DNA of 64,000 nucleotides. Origin: an uncultured beta proteobacterium. GTDB lineage: Bacteria > Pseudomonadota > Gammaproteobacteria > Burkholderiales > Burkholderiaceae_C. Both the position numbers and the translations under genes were made by a program. Where the stretch lies: assembly GCA_903960915.1 (NCBI GenBank), contig CAJCCO010000141.1, positions 16,672-80,671 on the forward strand, read 5' to 3'. Shown here piece by piece: positions 8,643 through 18,049 of this stretch; within the stretch, counting starts at the first letter, position 1; every line of letters starts with the position of its first letter. A model generated the notes under the pieces. It was not told the origin of the DNA, searched no databases, and worked only from the letters and a program-made list of their open reading frames with translations.

Positions 8643-9551
8643 TCAGATGGGCGCCTTCTGGGCGCGGTCCACACCCAGGGTTTTAGCGAGCGCATCAGCC
8701 GTCAGGTTGATGCCAATGATGAGCGAGCTGATGGCAACAATTGGGTACAGCCCGGCCCAGGGGGCAATGGCCATGAAGCTGCGTGAATCGGCCACCATCA
8801 AGCCCCAGTCCGGGGTGGGCGGCGACACGCCAAAGCCCAGAAAAGACAGGGAGCTGAAGGCCAGCAACATCCACGACCAACGCATGGCACCTTCCACCAT
8901 CAGCGCGTCCAGCACATTGGGCAGCAGTTCACGGCGAATGATGGCAAAGCGCCGGTGGCCTCGGGCCTGGGCCGCCAGCACAAAGTCGCGCGCCACCACG
9001 TTGTGCGCAGCAGCCCGGGCAATGCGAATCACCGGAATGCCATAAAAAACGATCAGCGTAGGAATAAGCACCTCAATGCCGTTGCCAAAGGTGGCAATCA
9101 GCAGCAACATTTTCAGAATCCAGGGCAGGGCCAAAAAGGCATCGACAACACGCATCAGCACGTCGTCCAGTCGGCCACCGGCCAGGCCCAGATAGACCCC
9201 CGCAAAGCCACCCCAGAGCACCGCCAACGGTGTGGCCACAACAGTCACCAAAATAGCCTCGCGGCCACCCAGCAGGGTGCGGGTGAAGACATCGCGCCCC
9301 AGGTGATCGGTGCCAAACCAGTGGGTGGCATCGGGTGGGCTCAGAATCAGCGTGGCGCTGATGGCCTTGAAGTCAAACGGCACCAACCAAGGGCTGGCCA
9401 CAGCAACCACCAGATGCAACAGCACCAGCAGCAGGCCAATGGCGCCCGACGGGCGAGCGAGCATTTCTTTGAGCACTTGGGCCAAGCGGCGCAGCGCGCC
9501 AGGACGGTGCGGCGCCTTGGCGGCGGGAGACAGCGGTGTGGCCGTGCTCAT
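8643..9551 (-). CDS. ABC transporter permease, DppC type
   Basis: 302 aa inner-membrane permease of the peptide/opine family with about six membrane segments. The DppC N-terminal cytoplasmic stretch and first helix are followed by HWFGTDHLGRDVFTR, the classic DppC signature. The EAA loop is around RGHRRFAIIRRELLPNVLDA. It overlaps the DppB-type gene by 4 bases and precedes the fused ATPase. It forms the translocation heterodimer with the neighbouring permease. Confidence 0.93.
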   Translation of the reverse strand: MSTATPLSPAAKAPHRPGALRRLAQVLKEMLARPSGAIGLLLVLLHLVVAVASPWLVPFDFKAISATLILSPPDATHWFGTDHLGRDVFTRTLLGGREAILVTVVATPLAVLWGGFAGVYLGLAGGRLDDVLMRVVDAFLALPWILKMLLLIATFGNGIEVLIPTLIVFYGIPVIRIARAAAHNVVARDFVLAAQARGHRRFAIIRRELLPNVLDALMVEGAMRWSWMLLAFSSLSFLGFGVSPPTPDWGLMVADSRSFMAIAPWAGLYPIVAISSLIIGINLTADALAKTLGVDRAQKAPI

Positions 9552-10507
9552 ACGCGTTTGCTCACAGCGGTGCGCAAGCGCGGGTTGGCCACCAGGGTCA
9601 AAAGATCGGCGCTCAGGTTAACCAGCACATAGACGGTGGCCACGATCAACGCAATGGACTGCACCAGCGCCAGGTCGCGGTCGGAGATGGCGCCAATCAT
9701 CAGGCGGCCCAGGCCGGGGTAGTTGAACACCATCTCAATCACCACCACGCCGCCCAGCAGCCAGGCTACCGTCAGCGCCACCACGTTGATAGCGGGCAGC
9801 AGCGCGTTGGGCAACACATGGCGCAGCACCATGGTGCGGTAGGGCACGCCTTTCAGGGTGGCCATGCGCACGTAGTCGCTATCCAGCACTTCAAGCATGC
9901 TGGAGCGCACGGTGCGCAGAATATGCGCAGTCATCACCATGGCCAGCACGGCCACGGGCAGAATAATTTCAGGGAAAAATTTGGCCAAGGGCGCCCCGGG
10001 CGGGGTCAGCACAATGCCGGGCAGCCAGCCCAGCCAGCCGCTGAACACCAGAATGAGCACGGTGGCAGAAACAAACTCAGGAATGGTCATGGCGCCAATA
10101 GCGAGTGACGACAGCACCAAATCCAGGGCCTTGTCGCGGCGCAGGGCGGCCAAAATGCCCGCCGCAAAAGCCAATGGCAAGCCCACCGCCAAGGCCGTCA
10201 CACCCAGCAGCAAAGAGTTTTTAAGCCGGTCTGCCACCATGCTGCTGATGGGCTTGTTGCTGTGCGCCGACAAGCCCAGGTCGCCCTGAACGGCGCCACC
10301 CGCCCAGCTCAGATAGCGCTGGTAGGCGGGCCGGTCAAGCCCCAGCTCCTTCTGGCAATTGAGCAGGCGCTGCCCCTGCGCATCTTGCTTGAGCAAGGCC
10401 GTGCAGGCGTCACCCGGCAATATCTCCAAGGCGGCAAAAATAATCAACGACACCAGACCCAGCGTGATGACACCCAGCATCAAGCGCTGCAAGACCATTC
10501 TCAGCAT
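9548..10507 (-). CDS. ABC transporter permease, DppB type
   Basis: 319 aa inner-membrane permease with six predicted helices. The N-terminus has the DppB hallmark, a first helix followed by ALEILPGDACTALL and a periplasmic loop. The EAA region is ATLKGVPYRTMVLRHVLPNALLP. It lies 92 bases downstream of the solute-binding protein gene and overlaps the DppC gene by 4 bases. It partners with the 8643-9551 permease. Confidence 0.93.
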   Translation of the reverse strand: MLRMVLQRLMLGVITLGLVSLIIFAALEILPGDACTALLKQDAQGQRLLNCQKELGLDRPAYQRYLSWAGGAVQGDLGLSAHSNKPISSMVADRLKNSLLLGVTALAVGLPLAFAAGILAALRRDKALDLVLSSLAIGAMTIPEFVSATVLILVFSGWLGWLPGIVLTPPGAPLAKFFPEIILPVAVLAMVMTAHILRTVRSSMLEVLDSDYVRMATLKGVPYRTMVLRHVLPNALLPAINVVALTVAWLLGGVVVIEMVFNYPGLGRLMIGAISDRDLALVQSIALIVATVYVLVNLSADLLTLVANPRLRTAVSKRV

Positions 10508-10599
10508 GCAATACCCTCGGGAAATGGAGGTGGTGGAGGTTGCCGGTGACCCACCGGCAACTCAGGCGATCTCAGTCGATCTCAGGCGGTCGAAGGGGT

Positions 10600-12084
10600 T
10601 CAGTCGACCGTGATGCGGTTCCAGCGGATGGTGAAGTTTTCCACAGCGTCCAGGTTCTTCACCCGGGCGGTGGTGGCCACGCTCAAGGTGGCGTGAAAGC
10701 CCACCAGTGTGCCGCTGTTTTCCCACAGGTACTCCTGGGCCAGCTGGTACTTGGCTTTACGCTTGTCGAAATTGAGTTCCTTGCGGGCATCGTCCACCAT
10801 GGCATCGAACTTGGCATCCTTGTAGAAGCTCTCGTTCCAGGTGGCGCCGGTGCGGTAAATCTCGTTGAGCGCAGAGTCGGCGGGGCGCTGGTTCCAGCGC
10901 GTCATGGAAACGGGGCGCTTCATCCAGATCTCGTTGAAGTAGCCATCCGAGGGCACTTGCACAATTTTGACGCGGATGCCGGCTGCAGCAACCTGCTGCT
11001 GGAACACCTCCGCCATGGCCGGCCACGCGCCTTCAACCGTGCTCACCGGAATTTCCAGGTCAATACCGCTGGGGTAACCTGCCTCAGCCAGCAAAGCCCG
11101 AGCCTTAGGAATGTCCTGGTTGCAGGTGCCATTCCAGCGGTACTGGTCCGAGGGGCCAACCGGCGTGTCGCATGCCAGGGTACCTTGGCCACCCGCTGCC
11201 AAATCGAGCATGGCCTTGCGGTCCACCGCCAACCGGATCGCCTTGCGTACGCGCACATCGCTGTACGGTTTCACATCGGTGCGAAACACGATGCCGCGCC
11301 AGTTGCCCGTAGACACGCTTTGAAAGCTGAAGCCGCCCGTGCGCTCCAGCAGTGTTTTTTGCTGTGGTGAGATGCTGGTGGGCAACAAGTCCACCTGCTT
11401 GCCCATCAGGGCCTGAAAACGGGCCTGTGCATCAGGAATGCCGATGATCTCTACCTTGGCCACGCCCGGGGGGCCGTCAAAATAGTTCATGTTGGCCACC
11501 AGCGTGGTCGTGCCCTGCGCGTCGAACTTCTCCAGTTTGAAGGGGCCGGTGCCAATGCCCGTGGTCTTGATGGTGTCACCCGAGCCGTCCGGAATCATCA
11601 TCAGGCGGTAATCGGTCAAGATCAGCGGCAGGTCGGCGTAGGGCGCTGCGAGGGTCATCTTGACGGTCTTGGCATCCACCGCCTCGATCTTGTCGATCAT
11701 CTTGATGGCAGCCCGCGCTGGGGAGTCCATCTTGGGATCTTGTACCCGCTTCAGGGAGTACACCACGTCAGTCGCAGTGAAAGCCTTGCCGTTATGAAAG
11801 GTCACGCCCTCGCGCAACCTGAAGGTCCACTCAGTGGCTGCAGCGTTGGATGACCAGCTCAAGGCCAAGTCAGCGGCAGGCTTGCCATCGAGACCCGGAC
11901 GAACCAGCCGGTTCATGATTTTTTCGGTCACGGTAAAGACCCGTCCCTTAGAAATCGGATCGATGTCAGAGGCATTGCCAAACTGCACCTCATGCGCCTG
12001 CCTCAAAGTGCCGGAGGGCGCTGCCCACGCGACCGATGTACCCGCCAACACGAACGTAGCCAGCAAATTTGCGATTTTTTTCAT
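10600..12084 (-). CDS. ABC transporter substrate-binding protein, family 5
   Basis: 494 aa secreted binding protein and first gene of the minus-strand operon ending at 2221. A Sec signal peptide (MKKIANLLATFVLAGTSVAWA) precedes the family-5 core (DIDPISKG, LREGVTFHNGKAFTATDVVYSL, GIGTGPFKLEKF). The ATG at 12084 has GGAGA about 6 bases upstream; the frame stays open upstream to 12669 but only across the divergent peptidase gene. The ligand is unknown. The downstream MttB, LDH2 and PanE genes suggest a small methylated amine or imino acid derivative rather than a peptide. Confidence 0.9.
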   Translation of the reverse strand: MKKIANLLATFVLAGTSVAWAAPSGTLRQAHEVQFGNASDIDPISKGRVFTVTEKIMNRLVRPGLDGKPAADLALSWSSNAAATEWTFRLREGVTFHNGKAFTATDVVYSLKRVQDPKMDSPARAAIKMIDKIEAVDAKTVKMTLAAPYADLPLILTDYRLMMIPDGSGDTIKTTGIGTGPFKLEKFDAQGTTTLVANMNYFDGPPGVAKVEIIGIPDAQARFQALMGKQVDLLPTSISPQQKTLLERTGGFSFQSVSTGNWRGIVFRTDVKPYSDVRVRKAIRLAVDRKAMLDLAAGGQGTLACDTPVGPSDQYRWNGTCNQDIPKARALLAEAGYPSGIDLEIPVSTVEGAWPAMAEVFQQQVAAAGIRVKIVQVPSDGYFNEIWMKRPVSMTRWNQRPADSALNEIYRTGATWNESFYKDAKFDAMVDDARKELNFDKRKAKYQLAQEYLWENSGTLVGFHATLSVATTARVKNLDAVENFTIRWNRITVD

Positions 12085-12238
12085 ATCAAGTCTCCAGAAC
12101 AAATCAATAAAAAGGCTTTTCCCGGACCATACCAACACCTGCAAACACCTATTAATGCTGTGTTTACTCAGCTCAGGCCCTCTGTGAGACTGGCAGTATG
12201 CCCGTGGGCCTAACCCCTTACAAATGACTTTTAAGACG

Positions 12239-12268
12239 CTCATGAATATAAAAATATTTACGCATGAG
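12239..12268. promoter_or_regulatory. inverted repeat in divergent promoter region
   Basis: CTCATG and CATGAG flank an AT-rich core (AATATAAAAATATT), giving a nested dyad between the divergent binding-protein gene (start 12084) and the peptidase gene (start 12319). It may be an operator or promoter core for the peptidase gene. No trans-acting partner is identified. Confidence 0.3.
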
Positions 12269-12318
12269 CCGCCAGGCTTAGGGCCATGGCCCCAGCATGC
12301 CGGGTTACTATTTACGCC

Positions 12319-13008
12319 ATGTCTTACCCCTTCAGACTCATTGCCATCGGCGGTGGTGGCTTCACCCACCAGGCGGATCCGGCGATGGAAGACTTCATCC
12401 TCAGCCAGTCGGGCTGCGTGCGTCCGCGCATTGGCTTCATAGGCACCGCCAGCGACAACGACCCCGTGAAGATTGATCGTTTTTACGCGCGTTTTGCCGG
12501 CCTGTCTAACACGCTGACCCATCTGGACTTGGGCAGCAACGCCCACGACACGGCCGGCTGGGCCGAGGCCTTGGACATCATTTACGTAGGCGGGGGCAAC
12601 ACGCTGCGCCTGCTCGAGCAATGGCGCCTGTCCGGCTTGGACCAGGTGCTGATGCAGGCAGCGCGGCAAGGCACGCTGCTGGCCGGCGTCAGCGCTGGGG
12701 CGGTGGCCTGGTTTGACTACGCCTTGTCAGATGCCGGCGGGCAAGGGCTGCAGCCTGTGGCAGGACTGGGCCTGGTCGCCGGCAGTTGCTGCCCGCACTA
12801 CGACACCGAACCCGCCCGCCCCCCGGCCTTTGCCGCAGCCATTGCGCAAGGGCACTTGCCCAATGGCATCGCCATTGACGATGGCGTGGCCGTGCTGCTG
12901 AACCAGCACGGGCCGCAGCAGGTGTTCAGCGCCCGCCCCGGCGCGGGCGCCTACCGGCTCACCCAAACGGGTGCCGGGGCGGTCACGACCTTGCTGACCC
13001 CCGGCTAA
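12319..13008 (+). CDS. peptidase E / cyanophycinase-like serine peptidase (family S51)
   Basis: 229 aa cytoplasmic protein of peptidase family S51, which includes alpha-aspartyl dipeptidase PepE and cyanophycinase. The nucleophile elbow is GVSAGA with Ser125, close to Ser120 in E. coli PepE. The upstream YVGGGNT loop and the downstream CCPHYDTE histidine segment are also present. The ATG at 12319 begins the conserved part (MSYPFRLIAIGGGG). It is divergent from the importer operon, so it could process imported aspartyl dipeptides, but no direct link is seen. Confidence 0.85.
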   Translation: MSYPFRLIAIGGGGFTHQADPAMEDFILSQSGCVRPRIGFIGTASDNDPVKIDRFYARFAGLSNTLTHLDLGSNAHDTAGWAEALDIIYVGGGNTLRLLEQWRLSGLDQVLMQAARQGTLLAGVSAGAVAWFDYALSDAGGQGLQPVAGLGLVAGSCCPHYDTEPARPPAFAAAIAQGHLPNGIAIDDGVAVLLNQHGPQQVFSARPGAGAYRLTQTGAGAVTTLLTPG

Positions 13009-13028
13009 TTCAGGGTCTTGTTCAACAC

Positions 13029-14036
13029 TCAGTGCAGACGGGGCGCGTGGCCCATCCGATAGGCCAGCGGTGTGGTGCCAGTCCAGCTCCTGAAGGCGCG
13101 AATGAACGAGTTACTTTCTTGAAACCCGAGCAGCCACGAGATCTCTCCCGGTGAAATGCTGGAGTTGATCAGGTAGTGCTGCGCCAGCTCTTGGCGAACC
13201 CGGTTCAGCACGTCTTGAAAGTTGACCGCCTCGTCGCCCAAATGGCGCTGCAATGACCGCTTGCTCATGGCCAACCGCTGGGCCACCGCGTCCACCGAGC
13301 TCAGCCCCGCCGGCAGCGTTTCCAGCAACACGCCGCGCACGCGGTCGGCCGTGCTGGCTTGCTCATCGAGAACCGACAAGCGTTGGCGCAGGCTCGGTTC
13401 AAACGCCTCCCACATGGCCAGGTTTTCGGTCAGGAAGGGGCGCCTGGCATCGTGCGCCGAAAAGCAAATTTGAATCGTATCGGCGCGCGTCAAAGGGCAG
13501 CCAAAAAACGCTTCATAGCGGTCTGTGTTGTCGGGCAAATCTGGCGTTAAGGCCGCCAGCGGCACGATGCGTTCACGGGTGGCCAGCCTGGCCAGTTGCG
13601 TGAAGAAAACCAGCTCCGCCGTGCCCAGGCTGCGCGGCATGGGCGCCTGATGGCCGTAACAGCTCAGGGTGACGCGGGTGGCCTGCGATGAAATGTCCAC
13701 CGCCATCGTCAAGGGGCCCACCAGTCGCTTGTAGTGGGCCAGGCGCTGCAGCGCGGTATTGAGGTCAGGGCTGCACAAACAGGCAAAGAGCGCCGGGTCA
13801 AACGCCTCGACTGAGATCACCTGCGCCAGCTTCAAGGGCAGTTCGTCGGCACCGGCCACCTGCTCCATGCCGTGCCAGAGGTTGAAATACTCCGCGGGCG
13901 ACAGCATGGCATCGGGGCGCGCGAACAAGTCGCCGGGTAAGCGGGCCAACGCCAGCACGTCCGCCGGGCTGAAGCCCATGTCGGCAATGAGCATCTTCCA
14001 GCGCATGTGCACACTGAATCGCGTGGCCTGTTTCAC
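13029..14036 (-). CDS. AraC family transcriptional regulator (OruR/ArgR-like, N-terminal Arabinose_bd)
   Basis: 335 aa regulator. The N-terminal sensor of the PF12625 type covers roughly residues 20-210. The C-terminal AraC double helix-turn-helix is at about 235-330 (MSKRSLQRHLG and the second helix region GFQESNSFIRAFRSWTGTTP). The start is a GTG at 14036 with AAGGA 8 bases upstream. It reads in the same direction as the SDR gene upstream of it (gap 28 bases), so the two are probably cotranscribed and the regulator may control that SDR. Confidence 0.88.
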   Translation of the reverse strand: MKQATRFSVHMRWKMLIADMGFSPADVLALARLPGDLFARPDAMLSPAEYFNLWHGMEQVAGADELPLKLAQVISVEAFDPALFACLCSPDLNTALQRLAHYKRLVGPLTMAVDISSQATRVTLSCYGHQAPMPRSLGTAELVFFTQLARLATRERIVPLAALTPDLPDNTDRYEAFFGCPLTRADTIQICFSAHDARRPFLTENLAMWEAFEPSLRQRLSVLDEQASTADRVRGVLLETLPAGLSSVDAVAQRLAMSKRSLQRHLGDEAVNFQDVLNRVRQELAQHYLINSSISPGEISWLLGFQESNSFIRAFRSWTGTTPLAYRMGHAPRLH

Positions 14037-14064
14037 CGTGACGGTCCTTGAAAGTGGCGGGGGC

Positions 14065-14940
14065 CTATTTGGCTTGGCTCATGATGGCCTTGTCAAAGAC
14101 CCGGTCCCCGAAGTATTTGCGAATGAAGAGCAGCGGTTTGGCCAGCTTGCCCATCACATAACGGGTTTTGGGCCGGCGCGCGCGCACGGCTTGCAGTATG
14201 GCATCTGCCACCACCGAGGGGGGCGACGCGGCCCCGGCTTTTCCGTACGAGTTGCGCATGGCGGTTGCCATGGCTTGTGCCAAGGCCTGATAGGGGCCAT
14301 GGCCTGAACGCTTGAGCATGGGGCCGAGCATGACATCGCCCCATTCGGTGGCAATGGCCCCGGGCTCCATGATGACCACATGAATGCCAAACGGCGCCAG
14401 CTCAATGCGCAGGCAGTCGCTCCAGCCCTCCACCGCATGCTTGGTGGCGTGGTACCAGGAACCCAGGGGCGTGTAGATTTTTCCGCCCATGGAGGAGATA
14501 TTGATGATGGTGCCTGCGCCCTTGGCGCGCATGCCGGGCAAGGCCAATTGCGTGAGGCGGGCCATGCCAAACAAATTGACCTCGAACTGGTAGCGCGCAT
14601 CGTCCAGGGTGGACTCTTCCATGGCGCCATACATGCCGAACCCGGCATTATTCACCAGCACATCAATGCCCCCGTGCCCTTGTTGAATTTGTTGGACGGC
14701 GGCCACCACCTCGTTGTCCACCGTGATGTCCATCTTCAGCGGGATCGCCCCCAGTCGGCGTAAATCCTCCATCTGCTCGACACGGCGCGCCGCCGCATAC
14801 ACCACCAGTCCCTCTTGCAGCAGCCGTTTGGCCGTTTCCTTGCCCATGCCAGAAGAGGCGCCTGTGACAAGTGCCACCCTGGAAGCCGAAGAAGGCGAAG
14901 AAGCCGATGCGTTGAAGGATGTGGATGCTGTAGATGCCAT
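14065..14940 (-). CDS. short-chain dehydrogenase/reductase
   Basis: 291 aa classical SDR. The cofactor motif TGASSGMG is at residues 26-33, NNAG at 98-101, catalytic Ser near 150, and Tyr164-Lys168 in YHATK. A serine/alanine-rich extension of about 20 residues precedes the Rossmann fold. The C-terminal RKYFGDRVFD region is typical of SDRs paired with lipid or alcohol metabolism. Substrate unknown. It is followed 28 bases later by an AraC-type regulator. Confidence 0.9.
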   Translation of the reverse strand: MASTASTSFNASASSPSSASRVALVTGASSGMGKETAKRLLQEGLVVYAAARRVEQMEDLRRLGAIPLKMDITVDNEVVAAVQQIQQGHGGIDVLVNNAGFGMYGAMEESTLDDARYQFEVNLFGMARLTQLALPGMRAKGAGTIINISSMGGKIYTPLGSWYHATKHAVEGWSDCLRIELAPFGIHVVIMEPGAIATEWGDVMLGPMLKRSGHGPYQALAQAMATAMRNSYGKAGAASPPSVVADAILQAVRARRPKTRYVMGKLAKPLLFIRKYFGDRVFDKAIMSQAK

Positions 14941-15100
14941 GGCGAATTTCCTTTGATGCTGTCGTTGCGAAGGTCTGCATCGTAGGTTCTGCCCCCGGGT
15001 TCAGCGCCATCCGATCGTGCCAATCAACATTCAAAAAGTGCCAAGGGCTAGGGCTTTTTTCAGGGCGCTAGGGCCTCAGATCCTGTGCTCAACCCTGCCC

Positions 15101-16006
15101 TCAAGCCGACAACGCCGCCTCTGCCTGTAGCCAAGCACAGACGGCGTCTACCTCGGGCACGGCGCGGGCGCCGGGGCGGATCAGCATGTGGTACGCGCGC
15201 TCAGGTTTGAGCTCCACGTCAAACGGGCACAGCAGGCGGCCGGCGTCCACCTCGCTGCGGATGAACGGGAACACGCCCAGCGCCACGCCATGGCCGTCTA
15301 TGGCGGCTTGCGTGGCGATGTTGGAGTCCACCATGATGGTTTCCTGCGCAAACTTCAGGTCTGACTCGCCCATCAGCTTGAGCCAGGCCTGCCAGTCGCC
15401 GCGGTCTTGCTGGTGAATCACGGGGTAGCGCGCCAGATCGGCGGGCTTGTCCAGCCCGCCTTGCTCCTTGAGCAGCTTGGGGCTCAGCACCGGTATGTAG
15501 ACGGTAGCGAGCAGGCGAGTGACCTCCAGCCCCGACCACTCGCCCGTGCCCCAATCAACAGCAATGGTGGTGGCCAGTTGTTCGGCGCTGGTGATGCGCG
15601 GGCTGTGGTGCAAAACCAGGTCAATCGTGGGGTTCAGCCGGTAGAACTTGCTCAGGCGTGGAATCAGCCAACGCGAGCCAAAAATTGGGCCAACCGCCAG
15701 CGTTACGGTCTTGCGGTAGGAGGCAATGTGCGCCTCCACTTCGGTGCGAATATCGTCAAAGGCGCGGCTGGTCACGCGGGCCAGCGAGCGCCCGGCGTCG
15801 GTCAGAATGACCTGGCGCGTTTTGCGCACAAACAACAGGCAGCCCCAGTCTTTCTCCAACTGCCGAATCTGGTTGCTGACACTGGTGGGGGTGACCCGCA
15901 ACTCTTCGGCCGCGCCCTTGAAGCTAAGCAAGCGGGCCGCGGCCTCAAACGAGCGCAGCGAGGTCAATGGCAAACGATGGCGTGATTGGCTCACAGTATC
16001 AAACAC
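15101..16006 (-). CDS. LysR family transcriptional regulator (GcvA-like)
   Basis: 301 aa. The helix-turn-helix at residues 12-70 begins with the GcvA-type opening LPLTSLRSFEAAARLLSF. The effector domain follows (VGPIFGSRWLIPRLSKFY; LGVFPFIRSEVDAGRL). The start is uncertain: the annotated GTG at 16006 sits directly next to AAGG, and a second GTG at 15994 would give a better-placed Shine-Dalgarno and lose four residues. It is isolated between an SDR and a DUF808 gene, so its target cannot be assigned. Confidence 0.85.
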   Translation of the reverse strand: MFDTVSQSRHRLPLTSLRSFEAAARLLSFKGAAEELRVTPTSVSNQIRQLEKDWGCLLFVRKTRQVILTDAGRSLARVTSRAFDDIRTEVEAHIASYRKTVTLAVGPIFGSRWLIPRLSKFYRLNPTIDLVLHHSPRITSAEQLATTIAVDWGTGEWSGLEVTRLLATVYIPVLSPKLLKEQGGLDKPADLARYPVIHQQDRGDWQAWLKLMGESDLKFAQETIMVDSNIATQAAIDGHGVALGVFPFIRSEVDAGRLLCPFDVELKPERAYHMLIRPGARAVPEVDAVCAWLQAEAALSA

Positions 16007-16056
16007 CCTTCGGGCAGAAATTTCAGAAACGGGTTAGCGGGCATGGCGACTCGCGC

Positions 16057-16968
16057 TCAGGCGGGTTGGCCCGCGCCGCGCCAGCGCGTCCACAGGCTCA
16101 CCCCCGCCAACACCACCGCGCCGGCCAACAGGCCCAGCAGCGCCGGCAGCAAGTTGGCCACCAGCGGTTCGGCCCAGCCCACCGAGACGGCCAGAGCGTC
16201 AATGGCGTGGCCAATCTCCGGAATGCCGTGCGCCAGAATGCCGCCGCCCACCAGAAACATGGCCACCGTGCCCAGAAACGAGAGGCTTTTCATCAGCCAG
16301 GGCGCCACCCACAGCAACGACCGACCCAGGGCTTGTTGCCAGCGCGCGCGCTGACGGTTGAGATAGAGGCCCGCATCATCGAGCTTGACGATGCCGGCCA
16401 CCAGGCCGTACACGCCCACCGTCATAAAAATAGAAATACCCACCAGCACGGTCACCCGCTGGGCCATGCTGGCCGTGGCCACCGTGCCCAGGGTGATGAC
16501 GATGATCTCGGCCGACAGAATGAAGTCGGTACGCACCGCGCCTTTGATCTTGTCTTTTTCAAACGCCAGCAGGTCCACCTGTTCGTCCGCCACCGCTTGC
16601 ACCAAGGCCTGGTGATGTTGCGCATCTTGTGCGGCAGGTTGCAGCAGGTGGTGCACTTTTTCTGTGCCTTCAAAACACAAGAACAGGCCGCCCAGCATGA
16701 GCAAAGGCGTAATCAGCCAGGGCGCAAAAGCGCTGATCAACAGCGCGGCGGGCACCAGCACGGCCTTGTTGAGCAGGGAGCCTTTGGCCACAGCCCAGAC
16801 CACGGGCAGCTCCCGGTCGGCGTTGACGCCGGTGACCTGCTGCGCATTGAGCGCGAGGTCGTCGCCCAGCACGCCGGCGGTTTTTTTCGCCGCCACTTTG
16901 GTCATGAGGGCCACATCGTCAAGCAGGGTGGCAATGTCGTCGAGCAGGGCAAATAAGCTGGAGGCCAT
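16057..16968 (-). CDS. DUF808 family inner membrane protein (YedI-like)
   Basis: 303 aa integral membrane protein of the DUF808/YedI family. The conserved N-terminus ([28 protein letters not shown]) is split here only for recognition: residues 4-16 and 17-31. The [12 protein letters not shown] segment and several hydrophobic helices follow. Biochemical function is unknown across the family. It is a single gene between a LysR gene and the IclR-led sulfonate operon, with its own short leader. Confidence 0.88.
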   Translation of the reverse strand: MASSLFALLDDIATLLDDVALMTKVAAKKTAGVLGDDLALNAQQVTGVNADRELPVVWAVAKGSLLNKAVLVPAALLISAFAPWLITPLLMLGGLFLCFEGTEKVHHLLQPAAQDAQHHQALVQAVADEQVDLLAFEKDKIKGAVRTDFILSAEIIVITLGTVATASMAQRVTVLVGISIFMTVGVYGLVAGIVKLDDAGLYLNRQRARWQQALGRSLLWVAPWLMKSLSFLGTVAMFLVGGGILAHGIPEIGHAIDALAVSVGWAEPLVANLLPALLGLLAGAVVLAGVSLWTRWRGAGQPA

Positions 16969-17155
16969 GGGGGGTTCTTTGAGGTTCGGTGGCCGTCATG
17001 CGGGGGAAGAGGAGGAAGGGGAGGCAGGCACAAGACTGCACATTATCTTCCTATGCCATCACAGCCGGGCAGCTGCCCGGTGGCGTCGTTATGGGGTAAA
17101 TCCCGATAGGCAGGATTGGCCTTCGGTTTAAACTTGTTCTAAATATCAATATAAC

Positions 17156-17172
17156 GTTCTATATAGTAGAAC
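17156..17172. promoter_or_regulatory. palindromic operator before IclR gene
   Basis: GTTCTA-TATAG-TAGAAC is a perfect 6-bp inverted repeat with a 5-bp spacer, ending 15 bases before the IclR start at 17188. A further GTTCTA half-site lies at 17136-17141. Position and symmetry fit an autoregulatory IclR operator that would control the whole operon from 17188 to 22820. Confidence 0.5.
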
Positions 17173-17187
17173 ATCTGGACTAAGTTT

Positions 17188-18030
17188 ATGGACTCCACAC
17201 TGGCCAAAGGGCTGGCGGTACTTGAATGGCTGGCACGTGCACCCAAGGCGTGCCGCGTGGTGGACGTGGCGCAGGCGCTGAACCTGCCGCGCAGCAACGC
17301 GCACCGCACGCTGCAAACGCTGGTGGCCTGCGGCTGGGCGGTGCAAGACCCCGCCACCAGCAGCTACCGCGCCAGCTTGCGCTTGTTTGAGCTGGGCGCG
17401 CTGGTGGACGGCGCGGTGGACCTCAAATCGCTGCTGCACCCGCACTTGGCACAACTGGCGCAAGCCACGGGCGAGACCATTCACCTGACCGTATTACAAG
17501 GCGCCGAGATTGTTTATCTGGACAAATTTGACAGCCCCTTGCCAGTGGCTGCGTATTCGCGCATTGGCGGGCGGGCACCGGCGTACAGCGTGGCCTCGGG
17601 CAAGGCCATGCTGGCCGCGCTGAACCTGGACACTGGCGCGCTAGCGCAGCAACTCGGCCACGTCAGTGGCCCGTTGCCCAGCCACACCCCCAACACCCTC
17701 ACCACGCTGGACGCCCTGCAAGCCGACTTGCAGCGCACCCGCACGCGGGGCTGGGCCGAAAACCGTGAGGAATGGCGGCTGGGCGTGTGCGGTCTGGGTG
17801 CGCCAGTCTTCAATGCGCGCGCCGAGGTGGTGGCCGCCGTGGGCATGAGCGTGCCGTCCATTCGTTTTACCCGGGCGCAGGCACGCCACCTGGCCGACCA
17901 GTTGAGCACTTGCGCCAGCGCCGCCAGCCAGGCGCTGGGTTACCGCCAGGCCGACCGCTCCGTGACCAGCCAGGCGCTGCCGGTTACCCGTTCTGTTCGT
18001 CGTTCTGTTCGTCTTTCCAGTCCCTCATAA
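17188..18030 (+). CDS. IclR family transcriptional regulator of the sulfoacetate-type operon
   Basis: 280 aa. The N-terminal winged helix-turn-helix is at about residues 1-60 (VVDVAQALNLPRSNAHRTLQTL). The IclR effector domain follows from about 75 to 245 (VYLDKFDSPLPVAAYSRIGGRAP is split by its YSRIGG loop; VASGKAMLAAL). The C-terminus has a repeated arginine/serine tail. It is the first gene of the plus-strand cluster, with 19 bases to the Bug protein gene. The effector is probably sulfoacetate or its CoA ester, inferred only from the neighbours. Confidence 0.88.
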   Translation: MDSTLAKGLAVLEWLARAPKACRVVDVAQALNLPRSNAHRTLQTLVACGWAVQDPATSSYRASLRLFELGALVDGAVDLKSLLHPHLAQLAQATGETIHLTVLQGAEIVYLDKFDSPLPVAAYSRIGGRAPAYSVASGKAMLAALNLDTGALAQQLGHVSGPLPSHTPNTLTTLDALQADLQRTRTRGWAENREEWRLGVCGLGAPVFNARAEVVAAVGMSVPSIRFTRAQARHLADQLSTCASAASQALGYRQADRSVTSQALPVTRSVRRSVRLSSPS

Positions 18031-18049
18031 CTTTCCACAGGAGTTTTGC

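Noticed and set aside
17173..17184. ATCTGGACTAAG before the IclR gene as another TauR-like site
   Set aside because: It resembles the CTGG element of the tau promoters, but there is no second copy at 22 bases and it overlaps the better IclR palindrome region. Kept only as a curiosity.
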